DNA of 64,000 bases from Campanula takesimana (taxonomy: Eukaryota > Streptophyta > Magnoliopsida > Asterales > Campanulaceae): NCBI GenBank assembly GCA_026119855.1, contig JAOWBW010000768.1:1-64000 (forward strand). The letters are read 5' to 3'. How positions within the stretch are numbered: position 1 is the stretch's first letter; each line of letters starts with the position of its first letter. Positions 31,801-43,755 of the stretch are shown here, one piece after another. The position numbers and the translations under genes were made by a program. Below the pieces are notes generated by a model. It worked only from the letters and a program-made list of their open reading frames with translations. It was not told the origin of the DNA and ran no database searches.

Positions 31801-34800
31801 CTCTTTTGCTAATCTTGAGTTTTTCTCCAGCTAACATATTCCTTCATGACCTTTATTTCTATCACCCGTTTGGTCTATATGTGGTTATAGTTGTGCAATC
31901 ATCTTTTATGCTTCGTGTCAATTAGTTTGATGAGATCATTGAATGGTGAGAGCACACCTTACAAGGGAAAAGTTGCATACATTAGACCTCTTTGGACATA
32001 GCAATAGCGGAGAGTCGTGTCTTGATACATCCTGTTTATATCCTTGAATGGTGGGGTTTCTTAAGCATGGGAGTGCATTTATAAATTTATCATGGCCTTA
32101 TGTCTATATCTCTATGAGCGAGTAGTTTCTATAGTCTTTAGGAATCAGCTAATGGTGCTTTTTGAGGATTGTCTATTTCGGGTTTGAAGTGGGACTGGGC
32201 TGCTGCTATCATTTTTTTTTTGTTTTTTGTATTTTGATGGACTTCTTGTCCATCGATCGTATATTTCCTTTTTATCCAATATAGTACTCCCTCCGTACCA
32301 AAAATGATCTTCGCGTTTGACTATTCAAACTTTTTAAGGATATGAACACTTGCTTCACTAGTCATGCTTTGTTTAAGCCTAAAATGTAGAAATGTGAAGA
32401 ACTTTTTGGGACAATGAGAAATGGCAAATGAGAAGATCATTTTGGGATGGAGGGAGTATGTATTTTCTTAGCTAAAAAAAGCAGGGAAAATGGCCAGCTA
32501 ACTAATTATTATTTCTCATCATCTGAATGATTTTGTACCCAACTCAACAAAATATTCTTAGTATTCCATCTGAGCTTTCCAAAGCGTACTGTACAAGTAT
32601 ACCACCCCGGCAGCTGGACTTGAGATTTTATGATTCTTGGCACAAGAAAACACATTTAGGTTGCAATGTTTTGAAATCATGTATATGCCCTGAAAGCTTG
32701 ATCCAAGATGTTTCAAGTTCTTTCGATTTGTTATCGAAATCTGCCTTCTTCGTGCTAGACTGATAGACTAAATTTTATCCGTATAGAGAAAAGTGCATAG
32801 TTTTTGATATCATTCTGTTGGTCCTACATAGGCACATAATACACGTGTATATACTCCCTTCATTCCATATAAAGAGTATACTATCTATTTTGGGTCTTCC
32901 CCTTAGAAGAGTTCAGTCAAACATAATGCCTACCAGTATTGACTTTCTAGTGTTGGGGTGGTTATTGGGTTCGTTTCAGGGAAGCCATATGGGGTAGAGA
33001 ATGCTCCTTGACCATTATTTTTTAATATATTGGTGGGGGTTCCACTATATCTAACTTCATTGGCTAGGAGGACAATTACTTCTGGTTTTCTACAATTGGA
33101 ATCTTGGTGAGCGAGCGACTAATTAATGGCCATTTTTCTTTCTATGGCTTTCCTTGTATTACCTCTGTCCCTAAATGAATGTCTGATTTTTTTTCAAATT
33201 TACTCTTGAAGAAGAGCAAATTTGAAATTTTTTTTGGACATTCATTTTAGGACGGAGGGAGTAATATTTTATCATGTCAACGACTCTCTACTTTGCTCAG
33301 TTGATTGTACTATCAGCTTATTCAAGGGTGTTTTAAAGCAATACTGTGAACAGTGTTCAGTGAATTTTGTCTCTTGGAGAAATGGGTTTGTGCATTTAAC
33401 TGAACATTGCTCTATTCTCTAGGTATTTCTTTACCTTTTACTTGTGACAACACCTAGGAAAAGTACTTGTTTTAAAAAAGGGCGCGTATGCCTTGAACTA
33501 TAATTCTTATTATAAATCTGCAAAAGCAGGAATGTATATATTCTTCATTACATAATCCATCCGTCTAAAAAGTTGTCGCACTTTCTTTTTTTCGTCCATC
33601 CCAAAACACATTTTAGAAAACGTAATATTTTTAGTTCAATTTTATGAATGTATAAACACATGAAACTACATCCTTGAAAAGTGTGCATTGTACAATGTGA
33701 CTCTACGCTTTCTTGGTGATGTAGAGAGTATAAGGACTACCATTTTCTGTTTTGATTTTTTGTTTCCTCGTAGCTTTGATCAGTTAATATAAATTGGTTT
33801 TAAGGTAGTACCTATGCTAAAAATGGACTGTTACAAATACAATCAAACTACAGAATGATGGTAAAGAGGATAAAAAGAATACATACTCCTATTCAGCCTC
33901 ATCCAGTTTTCAATATTGGTGCTCTTGGGATCAAGCTTATAATTTGTCCAATCTGCTGCACTTATATTTTTTTGTCTTTCTCTTTGTAAGTTGTAAATTA
34001 CGGAGTATGTTCCATTACTTAGTTATCATACAAAGCTCAGAAACTTTATGCTACATTGGGCCACCTTGACTTAGCTCAGTACTTGATTAGGATTCCGTTC
34101 TATTCGTTTATGCAGGCAACCAGGAGCAGGGTTTTGCACCTCATATAATCAATGTGGCTGCTGGTGAGGTATGTCTTGTATTGTATGTACCATTTATAAT
34201 TTTCTGAAAGTCAAAGATCTCTCTTGTGAATTATTATCTGCTTATTTTGCAGTGCAAGATTTAAGTCTCCATAGCCTTATATGCACAATGCTAACTGTGA
34301 CTTCTTATTTTGTAATACCTCCGTCCCAAACTAATGGTTACTTATTTCTGTTTTGGGCGTCCCAAACTAATGGTTACTTACCCAAAATGTTCAATTTTTT
34401 CTCTCCTACCGACTCACAACAACTATCCACTATCTCATTTTCTCTCTCCTACCCACTCACACCACCTACTTTTCCAACATATTTTCTTAATTTCCGCATT
34501 CAGTTTTAGTAACCATTAGTTTGGGACGGAGGGAATATTGCACTTTGGGGAATCAATATTTTCCATTTAAATGTTACTTTCAATGGTCGACTTGGAGAAT
34601 ATGTGGCTTTGCAAATTAGTTTCTATGGTCATTTAAGAATGAAGGCCATCTTTGTTCTCCTAGTAATTCTTTGTGTCATTTTTGAAAATATGGGAGATGC
34701 TGAGTCTTATGGTTCTGTGATTGTTTTTATGTGTACCTGCTGCAGTTGTGTTGATTTGGTACTCTTCTAATGTAAAATTATATGGAACCAAGTACCAGAC

Positions 34801-37800
34801 ATGATTTGGAACATTTGGAAGTTTCATCTTATCTATTTTAGTTTCTTTCTGTTGTAAAACTATGCGAGTCAAAAGGCCGTGCATGTGTTCTGTTTTAAGT
34901 AGCCCTTCACCCCTTCCTTTTTAACCCTAATTCAACTACTCCCTCCATCCCATAATGATCTTCCTATTTGACTATTCAAACTTTTTAAAGATATGAACAC
35001 TTGCTTCATTAGTCATGTTTTGTTTATGCACTTTTGAGCCTAAATTGTAGAAATGGGAAGAACTTTTTGGGACAATGAAAAATGGCAAACAGGAAGATCA
35101 TTTTGGGACGGAGGGAGTATATTTCAACTGAAAAATAGTTTTATATTACTCCCTCCCTCCCGGAAAGATAGTCCCATTTGACTTTTGATGGTAAACACAA
35201 GTTAACTTTGACCAAACATTAATGCCAATCTAATCATCCTAGTGAAATTCTTAAACTTATTATTGATCAATCATTAAATGATTTATCAATAACAAGTTTA
35301 AGAATTTCATTGGGAGGATTAAATTGACACTAATGTTTGGTCGAAGTTCACTTGTTGACCATCAGAAGTCAAAGAGACTATGTTTCTGGGACGGAGGGAG
35401 TATAATTTAAAATTTACAACTGAAGTTAATTCAATATGTAAGTCTGCAAATTATTGATGCTGTGTGAAGGTAGATGGCCATGAGGAGTTGTATTTCTGTC
35501 ATTAAATATCTTACTGACATGTCTTGTATTTAGTGCTCATTGTGGAAATATTGTATAGTATAGCAATATCTTCAAGTTACAAGTTTGTTGAAATTTGTTA
35601 TTAGGATGTGGGGCAGAAAATTATGGTGTTCATGCAACAAAGTCAGCGTGAACTATGCATACTTTCAGCATCTGGTGCAATTTCAAATGCCTCTCTGCGG
35701 CAGCCAGCCACATCTGGAGGCAACATTACGTATGAGGTAAAAATCTCGATTTTCCTTTGCAAATACTCTCTCCGTCACATAATGATCTTCACATTTGACT
35801 ATTCAAACTTTGTAAGGATATGAACACTCGCTACACTAGTCATGTTTTCTTTATGCACTTTTAAGTCTAAATTGTAGAAATGGGAAGAACTTTTTGGGAC
35901 AATGAAAAGTGGTAAATAGGAAGATCATTTTGGTATAAAGGGAGTATGAAACTGTAAAAAGACTGCATGGCATGGGAAAAAAATATAACTGAGAAATTGA
36001 TTTAGAAAGAAGAATTACAGCAAGTTCATTGAAACTATTTTCCTTCTAAATGTTCCCACTCGTTTTGCTTGTTAGTTTTTGATGCTTCTTGAAACAATAC
36101 TCCTTGCACTCCTGAAAAGGGTCCTCTTTGACTGTGCACACATATATAAGAAGCTAATTGACTATACATCGTGCGAAGTTTCGGAGTCAGATGAGGCCGC
36201 CACTACTATGAACATATGTACGCTCTTCTGTGGCGGATCTAGGAATTATGGTGAGGAGAGGTCAAATTTTTACGCAACAAAAAATAAAATAAAATGATAC
36301 TATTAAAGACAACAAAATTTAACGCAACATATAGCCTGTTTTTCGTTGCTGGTCAAATTTTGATGATAACAATAAGAAAATGTTTACAGCAATGATCTCC
36401 TTCTCTTCATCTCCCTAAAATGCATCGTGGTATCTTCATTTTTGGTAAAATATGGAGAACGTATAAGGTAATTTCTTTGTTGTTCCGTCTCAAAATTTAC
36501 AATGCTAGGGACTCATATTTATACCCAAAACATACGAGTCCTAATTCCATAAGGATTCTAAAAGATCTCATAATTCTAACAACATATCTATTTCCTAATT
36601 AGAAATACTCCTAACTTGGTAACTATTCTAAGTTGACTAGGTAAATAAATATTCTTTATTTGATATGGAGATTGAGTATATCTCTCAATCTCCTAACACG
36701 CCCCTCAAGTTGAAACATCTACAAAATAGATTTTTCAACTTGCAAATAATAACTAAAATTGAACAAAATAAAATAAAATTGAAATTGTTATTTCTTCATC
36801 GACAAGTTGTTGAGACAGGTGTGAGGACAACAGACAACATATCTGGCCGCACATTTTGCTGTTGCTGGTTGCTGCGTTTGTTTAAAGTGGGCCATTCTGA
36901 CCATTCTTGCTGCATGCCGTGATCTTCATTTTCTTCGGACAAGTTGCACTTTTGCAACACCAATTTCTTTCCCTTTTTTTCTCGCAACGCCGACATGTTG
37001 CTCTTCTTGCAACGCCGAGAGTGAAACGACACTAAATCACGTTTTTAGAGTGGGCTACCACTAACCATCATTTTTATAGTGAACGACACTCAATCGGAAG
37101 ATGGAAGTGATGTTAATATGGTTGATGTAGTGACCGGACCATCACTATGGTGGTGGCCGGAATATTTGAGGAATAAACAATTCTTGCTAAAGAGCAAGGC
37201 AAAAGACATTTTGTTTTTTGATAAAAGAAGCCAACCTTTGTAATCGGTCTTTGATGCTTCGGTATAGAGACAAATCTTGATCCTAACCTCCGGCGATTCA
37301 CCGGAATCAAGCATTCAGAGGATTTCATGGAAGAGTTTGTTGAGAAGAGGTATGTCTGGCCGGTTGCTTGGCCAGTTGTTTGGCCGGTTGTTCGATCAAC
37401 TGGTCGGGCGGAATTGATACCATGATAAAATATGGAGTACGTATAAGATAATTTCTTTGTTATTCCGTCCCAAAATTTACAAAGCTAGGGACTCATATTT
37501 ATACCCAAAACATATGAGTCCTAATTCCATAAGGATTCTAAGAGATCTCATAATTCTAATAACATATCTATTTCCTAATTAGAAATACTCCTAAGTAAGT
37601 AACTATTCTAAGTTGACTAGGTAAATAAATATTCTTTATTTGATATGGAGATTGAGTATATCTCTCAATCTCCTAACAATTTTCAATATTCTCAAAAATC
37701 TCATCCTCTACAAATATGACCAACCAAAAAAATGAAGCTGAATTTGAAAAAAGAACACACAATGAAAGAATTTGTTACAAGAAAATGTAGAGGTTTAATA

Positions 37801-40800
37801 GAGACTATAATAGTCTAGAACTCCCATTTCAATAAAAAAAAATTGCAGGCTCTAACATACTAAAGTAAGACCTGACTGAAATCATTTTCAATTCTCAACT
37901 TCACTTTTACCATATAATTCTCTCTCCATTCCGGAATAATATTCTTACTTTTTTTGTATTTGTTTGAATGAACTTTGAACAATAATTATACGTTGACATA
38001 ATTCTTCTAATTACAATCAGAAAGTTAATATTGATGGTATTTATAGTGGTGTATCAATGATTTTTTTTAGATTTTCATCTGGATGGAGGCTAGTCTTTGC
38101 CTAATCAACTAACCAACAATAACTCATTCAATTAAACCATGAAAAAAGACTAGTTAGGGATTTAGAAATTTGTTTATTAGAAAGGCACCTAACTGAGATT
38201 CATCCCAGTCAACTCACATTTTAGTATTATATATGAATCGTTTAGCAAGAAAATCTGTCCCGAAAAATGTCTCCATCAAATTCTCATTCTCTTTGTTTGG
38301 TCTATTCAACTATTTTAACTCATATGGGGAAGTTGGATTGATATAGCTTTGTATCAACTAAAGTAATTTAGTGATTTTGGTATTTAGAGATTTGAATTTA
38401 GGAATTTAGGGATTTGAGCTTTAAATTAGAGGGTGAGGGATAGAAGAATGAACCTGTTGGGATGTGTTGCAAGCTTGCGATGAGACGGCGGCAACGGATT
38501 GATACGTTGAGGTAGTGCGGCGCCTTCCATGTTAACGACGTCGCTTCTTCTCAAGTGCTTAGAGAATTGTGGTGAAAAATGGCCGATCGTCTGAATCCGT
38601 GGTATTCAGTTTATATATGAGGGGTTCAGTTGAATTTTTCAGGGGTTAGTTGGTTTTTTTTAGGGCGGTCAAAGATAAAAATTCTAGAAACTTTCAAGGG
38701 CTGAAATGATAAAAACCCAAAAGTCAGGGGGTCAGCTGATTCCTCCCTCACAAACGTAAATCCGTCCCTGATGTTCTTCACCTTTCCAGAATTGCGCATG
38801 TGGGAATGGGACCCATTAACTAAAGGATCAAGCAAATAAATGGTAAATGTATAGACAAAATTCTAATTAAGATACCCCCTGTAATATGTTCAGTACAAGG
38901 TATTGTCCAACTGTAGAAATGAACTTTGAGCATTAATTTTAATAATGAAAATCTAAAACTTGTAATTGATACACCAACAACAATACTATCAATAGCGAGT
39001 TTTAGATTGTTCGGTTGATGAAAGAACAATTTGGCTTGATGCAGTTTCACAATGCTGGGACTTGAGGAGTTCTTTATTAGTTCTTTCTAAATATTGTACT
39101 CCCTCCGTCCCATTTGAAGTTTCACCAATTACCCAAGTGGGTGTCCTGTTAAAAGCTTCACCATTTCCTAAAATGGTAAAAAATGTAGGCCCCACTTGTC
39201 ATACCCACTCACTTCTTCCTCTCACATACTTAAATTATGGGGCCCACACTAACTTTCTCCTCTCACATATTTAAATTGGAGGCCCCACATGTCATACCCA
39301 CTAACTTCTTCCCTCTCACAATCCTTTTTACACTCATCACTTGCTATAATTTGCGTGCCATCACCAAAATGGTGAAGCTTCAAATGGGACGGAGGGAGTA
39401 TATCAAAATCCATCCACTTCTGGTTTCAGTTCCATCTGACCTATCCAGCTCTAGCCTCTTTGATCCGTCCAAGGGAGTGTCCATTAAAGAAAATTGACCC
39501 AAAAAATGAGTAACCTATTTTCATGAATTTACTAATCAACTCTACCAGCTATCACGTCCCCTTTTCTTTTAACCTCTAATTTCTAACGATATCGTTTGAA
39601 CCTAAACATATTTACTTGTATTTACTACTGCAATTGCTTCAAAGTCAACTTCCTTAATTTCGGAGAAAAATCAGGAAAGGGGAACTCATTTTATATACCA
39701 AAGGTATTATGGGATTTCCTGTTTTTGGGAAATAGAATTATTTATATGTTCAGATGCTGCCCAAATGCCAGGTTTATTCAAATTTGTGGATGGGTACTCA
39801 CTGCTACAGTGGTGGCTCATCTCCTGCCTAAAACATTGCCATCTTGAGCTCGAACTTTTCAGCATTTAATCTTGCCATTATTGCTCCTATATTATGCAAC
39901 CTTTTTTATTCATTGTCAATGTATAATTGATGAGTGGTTTCTGTGATAACAGGGCCGTTTTGACATTCTATCACTATGTGGATCTTATGTACGCACTGAG
40001 CTTGGAGGAAGAACTGGTGGGATGAGTGTGTGTCTGGCTAGTAATGATGGCCAAATCATTGGAGGTGGCGTGGGTGGGCCCTTAACAGCTGCTGGACCAG
40101 TTCAGGTAACATTTCTATCATAACTTGTACTCCCTCCGTCCCAAAATGATAGTCCCATTTCCCCATTTTGCTTGTCCCTGAAAGTTAGTCCTATTTTCAA
40201 AACTTAGGCTTCAAAGTCTCTGAATTTCCAAAACTTATAATGCAACCTTAAAATGTTTGAAATGTCAAACGGGGCTATCATTTTGGGACGGAGGGAGTAT
40301 TGAACAAAAAAAAAGACGCATTTGATATTATTTGTTCATTCTTCTCGTCTCCCCCACCTCTAACCTTCCCATCTCCTTCCTTGAACGATTGGGCACTCAT
40401 TTATTCGTTAATCATGTATATTACCCCTACTAACATGAATATCACTTTCTTTGCATCATCTAAACTATTTATTGCTTTTGTGCAATCATTTTTTCTTTCT
40501 TATCTCAAAAGGACTCAAAAATGGGTCACTTGGATAAGCCATATCGAAAAACCTTTCCGTCCCGTATTTGTATGGTTATTTCCTGCTTTCTATGTCTTAT
40601 AGATTACCCGTTGATTTTGTTTCCCTAGGTGATTGTTGGTACATTTCTGATTGATACAAAGAAGGATATTAGCATTGGTTCGAGGAATGATGCTTCAACC
40701 AGCAAGCTGCCATCACCACTATCCAGTGGAGGCTTCTTGTCAGCAATTGATGCTTCTGGAAGGATCGTAACGAGCGGCAGTGACGATCACCAAAATATTG

Positions 40801-42042
40801 GTGCGAATCAATTCATGATGTCAAGGGGCATGCAGCTGACGTCTCCAAGATCAACTGATTGGAGGGGTAGCACGGATTCTCGAACCAGTGCCGGCTTTGA
40901 CTTTTCAGGTACTACCTTCGTCCCAAAATCCCAAAAAATGGTTCTCATTTCCTTATTGAAAGTCAACATAAGACAATATTCCCTCTGTCTCCGGAAAGTT
41001 AGCCCCTCTTTTTTCATTGTTAATTTGAATGGACTTTGAGAAATAATTTAGATCATTTTTAATTATCTGAATGAGAATCTAAAAATTGATGTTAATAGTA
41101 TTTATAATGGCGTATCAATAACAAGTTGTAAATTTTCATTAGGATAACTAAAGGTAGCCTAGATTAAATTATGGGTCAAAAGATACTTTTTGGTTACTAC
41201 TCTCTCCGTCCCAAAATGATCTTCCTACTTATTTTATTGTCGATGCAAAGGTACTTTGAGAAATACTTTTAGACTAATTTAATTATCCTAATGAACATCT
41301 AAAAATTGATATTATTAGTATTTATAATTGTGTATCAATATCAAGTTTTAAATTATCATAAGGATAATTAAATGAATCTAAATTCCATTGCTCAAAGTAT
41401 CTTTGTATTAACAACGAAAAAAGAGTGAAGATCATTTAGGGACGGAGGGATTGTTATTATAAGTCCCAAAATGCTTGTCCGCTTCTTAAAAATTAACGCC
41501 CAATTGTTTAAATTTCCAACTATGCGCCTCGATACTTCCCTGATATATCACACTCCGTGACCTATTAATTAAGCAACAAAAAAGAGTAAATGCTTTAGTG
41601 TAAAGGCTGTTCAGGAAAAGCATTCTGTCTTGGAAAGATAGTCTAATTTTGTTTTTGATGGTCAACTTGATTAACTTTGACCAAAGATTTATGAAAAAAT
41701 ATTATCTTGATGAAATTCTAAAAAAAATATTAATAATATTTTTAAAGGTGCATCATTAACAAGTTTTAAAATATCATTGGGATAATTAGTTAGTTCAATC
41801 GTTGACCACTAAAGTAAAAATGGGACTATCTTTCCGGGACGGAGGGGGGGGGGTATGTTTCTTAATTTGTGTGAAAAGTCAAACAAGCTAGTCTTCCTAG
41901 AATGGAGTGGGTATTCCGTACATTTATTAGGATCTTCGTGTGTATAATTGCATATTGGGGAACAACGAGGGTTTTGCGTTTTGTAGGAAGAATGGGGCAC
42001 CAATCTCCAGAGAACGGGGATTACGACCAGTTTCAAGATTGA
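28826..42042 (+). CDS. AHL: AT-hook motif nuclear-localized (AHL) protein, six exons
   Basis: Exons are 28826-29225, 34116-34168, 35605-35736, 39953-40105, 40629-40908 and 41987-42042. All introns are GT-AG and frames agree, giving 357 aa. The N-terminus is Pro/Gln/His/Ser-rich. One AT-hook (RRKRGRPRKYG, about residues 72-82) binds the minor groove of AT-rich DNA. The PPC/DUF296 domain covers about residues 140-258 (PHIINVAAGEDV, CILSASGAIS, LRQPATSGG, YEGRFDILSLCGSY, GGRTGGMSV). PPC domains form trimers in nuclear AHL regulators of growth and development. The tail is Ser-rich and ends NGDYDQFQD. Introns 1 and 3 exceed 4 kb because of inserted elements. The family call is firm; the individual orthologue is not resolved. 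Confidence 0.95.
29655..30140. mobile_element. Possible outer MITE enclosing 29838-30067
   Basis: ACTCCTTCCGTTCCGTGTCAG at the left and CAGAGGGAGTA at the right resemble mismatched Stowaway ends. The ends are diverged. Confidence 0.4.
29838..30067. mobile_element. Stowaway-type MITE (AHL intron 1)
   Basis: CTCCCTCCGTCCCAAACTAAG and its complement are the ends, with TA on both sides. It is the same family as 61790-62081. Confidence 0.88.
32287..32456. mobile_element. Stowaway-type MITE (AHL intron 1)
   Basis: Ends are CTCCCTCCGTACCAAAAATG and CATTTTGGGATGGAGGGAG, with TA flanks. It is the same subfamily as 34939-35117 and 35766-35944 (shared ATGATCTTC and GACTATTCAAACTTT). Confidence 0.88.
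33162..33261. mobile_element. Short Stowaway-type MITE (AHL intron 1)
   Basis: About 100 bp, with ends CTCTGTCCCTAAATGAATGTC and GACATTCATTTTAGGACGG and TA flanks. A similar short copy is at 54451-54529. Confidence 0.82.
34318..34535. mobile_element. Stowaway-type MITE (AHL intron 2)
   Basis: Ends are CCTCCGTCCCAAACTAATGG and its complement CCATTAGTTTGGGACGG, with a local duplication of the left end. Confidence 0.85.
34939..35117. mobile_element. Stowaway-type MITE (AHL intron 2)
   Basis: Ends are CTCCCTCCATCCCATAATGATC and GATCATTTTGGGACGGAGGG, with TA flanks. Confidence 0.88.
35149..35400. mobile_element. Stowaway-type MITE (AHL intron 2)
   Basis: Ends are CTCCCTCCCTCCCGGAAAG and CTGGGACGGAGGGAG, with TA flanks. 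The interior is a long palindrome (AACAAGTTTAAGAATTTC and its complement). Confidence 0.86.
35766..35944. mobile_element. Stowaway-type MITE (AHL intron 3)
   Basis: It begins 30 bp after the exon 3 donor. Ends are CTCTCTCCGTCACATAATG and CATTTTGGTATAAAGGGAG. Confidence 0.82.
36229..38770. mobile_element. Possible hAT-like element interrupted by a miniature LTR element
   Basis: The left end TGTGGCGGATCTAGG and right end AAATCCGTCCCTG resemble hAT-type terminal repeats. The better copy is at 55756-55953. Candidate 8-bp duplications (CGCTCTTC and TGTTCTTC) match imperfectly. Part of the interior is the LTR element at 36443-37678. Confidence 0.4.
36443..37678 (-). mobile_element. Miniature (TRIM-like) copia LTR element in AHL intron 3
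   Basis: Two 256-bp LTRs (36443-36698 and 37423-37678) differ by about 5 percent. The target duplication is ATTTT on both sides. On the minus strand the LTR starts TGTTAGGAGATTGAG. TGGTATCAATTCC, resembling the initiator-Met tRNA site, follows the 5' LTR, and AACTTGAGGGGCG precedes the 3' LTR. The 724-bp interior has no gag or pol, so it depends on copia proteins in trans. The interior includes a sequence of unknown origin near 36800-37350. Confidence 0.92.
39099..39398. mobile_element. Stowaway-type MITE (AHL intron 3)
   Basis: Ends are CTCCCTCCGTCCCATTTGAAG and CTTCAAATGGGACGGAGGG, with TA flanks. About 300 bp with inner repeats of CACTTGTCATACCCAC. Confidence 0.9.
40130..40297. mobile_element. 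Stowaway-type MITE (AHL intron 4)
   Basis: It begins 25 bp after the exon 4 donor. Ends are CTCCCTCCGTCCCAAAATG and CATTTTGGGACGGAGGGAG. Confidence 0.9.
40983..41190. mobile_element. MITE fragment (AHL intron 5)
   Basis: The left end CCCTCTGTCTCCGGAAAG is recognisable. The right end is lost or very diverged. Confidence 0.5.
41200..41450. mobile_element. Stowaway-type MITE (AHL intron 5)
   Basis: Ends are CTCTCTCCGTCCCAAAATGATC and GATCATTTAGGGACGGAGGG. The interior is palindromic around ATCAATATCAAG. Confidence 0.8.
41625..41853. mobile_element. Diverged MITE (AHL intron 5)
   Basis: TTGGAAAGATAGTC at the left pairs with GACTATCTTTCCGGGACGGAG at the right. The right end runs into a G tract. 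Confidence 0.65.
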
Positions 42043-42745
42043 CAATGTTTAGCAACTGGACGATGAAATCGCTTTTGCACTTTACAAGATTCTTGACCGG
42101 AGCATTTTGCTTAATTCTGGAGTTGTGCCTATACAATGCTTTTGTACAGTTTAACCAAACTACAGTTTTTCCTTCTTGGAAACGAATAGTGGTTGTATGT
42201 TTATTTTGGACTCTGTATGATCTCATTGATTGACATTAAGGTCCTTTTTTTTTTTTTTTTTATGTAAAAGAACTTTGTTTTGGGTTACTCCCATTTCATG
42301 ATGAGTCTCCCTATACCATTTTAGATTTTTGGTTGTGTTTGATAAATTTTAGGGTCAATTGCAATTTAGTTACCCGGGCTCTATAATTTGTTTTGCAATT
42401 GGTTATCCAGTTATCTGATTCCCAGGTTTGTTGTAGTGATGCAATCTGTTGCTGGTGATGTTAGTGTTTAAAGAGATGGTGTGTTGGTAATGGGATAAGA
42501 ATCGGGGTTATAGATCTCGTTAAATTTTACAAATAGGGAGGTAATTAATTTTTTTCGTTAACTTTGTTAAAAAAAAAGTCAACCGTTTTGATAAAATGAC
42601 ATATTTGCCCTTACAATTGTCAAGTTACTCTATCGCACATGACATTAACTCCGTTAAAGGACACCTACATTTTTTAATAGGAAATTAATACTCAGATCTT
42701 GAGAGCTTCGGCATGTGAGGAAAAAGTAGGCAATGTTGAATTGAG
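42043..42745. other. AHL 3' flank, no further gene
   Basis: The first about 200 bp probably form the 3' UTR. A poly-T run is at 42247-42262. No other feature is seen before the copia LTR at 42746. Confidence 0.5.
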
Positions 42746-43755
42746 TGTTGGAGATTATGCCCTAGGCATTTGAGAAAGGTTTTATGTTATGTCATGTTCT
42801 CATTTGTTATATAGATAACGACCTTGATTATTATATGTTTTGCTTGTTTATTATAATAATTTCCGTCCTTAGTACTTAGGAAGAACTAGTATAAGTTTAA
42901 TCAATAACTATGTGATGATTATGTGTATGTGATACAATTAAAATTATGTGTACTTGTTGGTGAACAAGGTACTAGACATGACCCGTTATGAGATTTATGC
43001 CATTGTCAAATGTCATAATAAAATTTCATATAGTTATATCATTTGATATCCTTTAACCTGAGATTATCATGGTCTTCCACATTATGAACGTTATGTTTGA
43101 CATAGTCAAACGCTACCCTTAACCATGTAGTTATAAATGGTATGTTTAGCATAATCAGATTCTTGTAGGGAACAATGATAAGTCAAGATGAGATTTGTCC
43201 CTCTTTGAAGAGATATCTTCTTAAGCCACTCGATGAGTGAGATTGATGAAATGCGTGGCCACGCTCAAATGCATTGATAAGATCAATGTCATTTGCTCAT
43301 ATCAATTGACTCGGAATCGAGAAATCATTGGACAATATAAGTTGACGTGGACCATGACTTATGTCCAATATAATATCGTGTGACAATGGGATTGTGATAT
43401 GATCTATAAGGATAAACGAACTTTGAAAAGTTATATTATTTGGGTAATCATGATGTCTTGCTAGAGTCCACTCATGATTCATGAAAACGACTTTTTCGGG
43501 CTCATTGTCAACTTAATATAAACCTATGGGGTCCCACACAAAAGAACGAATCACTTAAAAGCTAAAAGTTGTCAAAAAGGTTTGGCACGACTGTGCCAAA
43601 ATGTGAGCGCGACCGTGCCAATTTGTTAGCACGACCGTGCCAGAATGTTTTGAACATTCGCACCATTTGGCACGACAGTGCCAATTTATTAGCACGACCG
43701 TGCCAAGTGGTGTGGGACAGATTGACATCTTAATTAAATGAGTGACGAGAATTAG
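42746..43755 (+). mobile_element. Element G: copia-type LTR, interrupted by element E
   Basis: It starts TGTTGGAGATTATGCCC, a common copia LTR opening, and runs right until it meets the end of the E LTR at 43756. Five GCACGACCGTGCC-type palindromes lie at 43584-43704. Its 3' end is not seen and may lie beyond the nest or in the gap. The 5 bp before it are TTGAG. Confidence 0.6.
43584..43704. repeat. Five GCACGACCGTGCC palindromes in LTR G
   Basis: Near-perfect 13-14 bp palindromes are at about 43584, 43608, 43629, 43669 and 43692. Changes within copies (CGACTGTG, CGACAGTG) stay close to self-complementary. Confidence 0.88.

Larger units (their letters stand above)
29226..34115 (+). other. 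AHL intron 1 (4.9 kb)
   Basis: GT at 29226 and AG at 34115. It contains at least three complete MITEs plus MITE fragments near 31651, 32852 and 33558. Open frames in it are short and unrecognised. Confidence 0.85.
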
